Notes under the pieces: generated by a model
What the model saw: only the letters and a program-made list of their open reading frames with translations
Databases searched by the model: none
Told to the model about the DNA's origin: nothing
In this document: one piece after another, positions 6,966-7,342 of the stretch
Position numbering within the stretch: the first letter of the stretch is position 1
How the letters are laid out: every line of letters starts with the position of its first letter
Source of the DNA: Gammaproteobacteria bacterium
Lineage (GTDB): Bacteria; Pseudomonadota; Gammaproteobacteria; GRL18
Direction: 5' to 3'
Length of the DNA stretch: 7,342 bases
NCBI GenBank assembly: GCA_024511395.1
Contig: JANELJ010000109.1
Span: 1 to 7,342 of the forward strand
Made by a program: the position numbers and the translations under genes

Positions 6966-6998
6966 ATTTTAAACGCCTTAATGTCTGGAATAATTCTA
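6966..6998 (-). promoter_or_regulatory. Possible promoter -10 boxes for the lipA-gcv operon
   Basis: The operon promoter must lie upstream of the P0 strand at 6921. Two minus-strand -10-like hexamers fit by position: TAGAAT (6998-6993) and TAAAAT (6971-6966), each five of six matches to TATAAT. Neither has a convincing -35 at the right distance, so the choice is open. Confidence 0.25.
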
Positions 6999-7004
6999 AA
7001 TACA

Positions 7005-7023
7005 AATGAGAATAATTATTATT
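7005..7023. promoter_or_regulatory. Fur-box-like operator
   Basis: The 15-mer TGAGAATAATTATTA (7007-7021) matches the 7-1-7 Fur pattern TGATAATNATTATCA at 12 of 14 defined positions, one mismatch per arm. It lies upstream of the lipA-side -10 candidates and abuts the -35 of a plus-strand promoter-like sequence. The surroundings are AT-rich, so a chance match is possible. Confidence 0.4.
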
Positions 7024-7050
7024 TGTCTATATTGTAAAACCTGTTATAAT
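7023..7050 (+). promoter_or_regulatory. Sigma-70-like promoter pointing into the IS element
   Basis: TTGTCT (7023-7028), a 16-bp spacer and a perfect TATAAT (7045-7050) form a reasonable plus-strand sigma-70 promoter. It lies outside the IS and now reads into it. It may have served a gene displaced by the insertion, and the Fur-like site at its -35 suggests iron control of that gene. No transcript evidence is available. Confidence 0.4.
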
Positions 7051-7079
7051 TACACAAGCCAATTAACCTTACAATTAAC

Positions 7080-7342
7080 TGTTGTGGTCTAATAGAACTG
7101 GACACTTTAATAAGAGATAATAACAATCAATTATTGAGGTGTCATAATGGTACAGAAACGAACATACAAACAATATTCTAAAGAATATAAAGAAGAAGCG
7201 GTAGCACTGGTTCCTGAACAGGGTTATTCAGTGCCAGAGGCGGCTAAATCACTGGGTATAGCCAGCAATATACTGTATCGCTGGAAGAGTAAAATAGAAT
7301 CTCAACCTGAAGGAAAGTCATTGTCAGTTGATGAACGTGAAG
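7080..7342 (+). mobile_element. IS3-family insertion sequence, left end, partial
   Basis: The left part of an IS that continues past the window. A terminal-repeat-like start, TGTTGTGGTCTAATAGAACT, at about 7080 (or TGTGG at 7083) is followed by an untranslated stretch and then orfA. The exact boundary, the other end and the target duplication cannot be seen. It sits upstream of the lipA-gcv leader in the opposite orientation, roughly 160 bp from aptamer I, so the operon's own control region seems to be intact. Confidence 0.75.
7147..7342 (+). CDS. IS3-family transposase OrfA, N-terminal part
   Basis: Open frame from the ATG at 7147 running off the window edge, 65 complete codons visible. The N-terminus KRTYKQYSKEYKEEAVALV, followed by EQGYSVPEAAKSLGI and ILYRWKSKI, is the helix-turn-helix (HTH_Tnp_1 type) that binds IS ends; the basic lead-in and the LYRWK recognition-helix end are typical of OrfA of IS3-family elements. 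The final visible part, SLSVDERE, matches the usual start of the linker leading to the leucine-zipper region. A GAGGTG ribosome-binding site lies a few bases upstream. In this family OrfA is normally joined to the OrfB integrase by a -1 frameshift; that region is outside the window, so activity cannot be judged. Confidence 0.88.
   Translation, partial: MVQKRTYKQYSKEYKEEAVALVPEQGYSVPEAAKSLGIASNILYRWKSKIESQPEGKSLSVDERE

Noticed and set aside
1..7342. CRISPR array, tRNA or rRNA genes, phage or defence genes
   Set aside because: No regularly spaced direct repeats, no tRNA-like cloverleaf or rRNA motif was seen, and all long frames are accounted for by metabolic genes and the IS.

Overview
The window looks like a chromosomal piece of a gammaproteobacterium of moderate GC content. 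That rests on the overall protein style (DgkA, GcvT, GcvH and the LipA motifs) and on a REP-like palindrome of a kind common in that class. I cannot name a genus. The glycine decarboxylase is split into two genes (gcvPA + gcvPB). This is usual in Firmicutes, Thermotoga and archaea and occurs in some gammaproteobacterial lineages, whereas E. coli has one fused gcvP.

Almost everything is one minus-strand unit, read from right to left. It starts with a long leader (about 6921 down to 6526) holding a tandem glycine riboswitch. Then come lipA (6525-5485), gcvT (5374-4259), gcvH (4000-3605), gcvPA (3566-2184), gcvPB (2184-688) and dgkA (672-316). GcvPA/GcvPB (P protein), GcvH (lipoyl carrier) and GcvT (T protein) make up the glycine cleavage system except the L protein (dihydrolipoyl dehydrogenase), which is not in the window. 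LipA makes the lipoyl group that GcvH carries, so a glycine-sensing RNA appears to control both the pathway and its cofactor insertion step. dgkA follows gcvPB after 15 nt and is probably carried along as the last gene.

Three structured repeats sit in the gaps: a MITE-like inverted-repeat element downstream of dgkA (157-266), a 161-bp element with three nested stems between gcvT and gcvH (4073-4233), and a perfect 21-bp palindrome touching the lipA stop codon (5440-5484). None has the U-tract of an intrinsic terminator.

At the right edge, from about 7080, an IS3-family insertion sequence begins. Its left end and the start of its OrfA transposase are present and the rest is outside the window. 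Between it and the riboswitch lie a Fur-box-like site and a plus-strand promoter-like sequence that now points into the IS.

No wholly new system is evident. The most unusual parts are the riboswitch leader (lipA first, a long structured linker between the aptamers, an unclear expression platform), a LipA that differs from the E. coli type, and the nested-stem element inside the operon.
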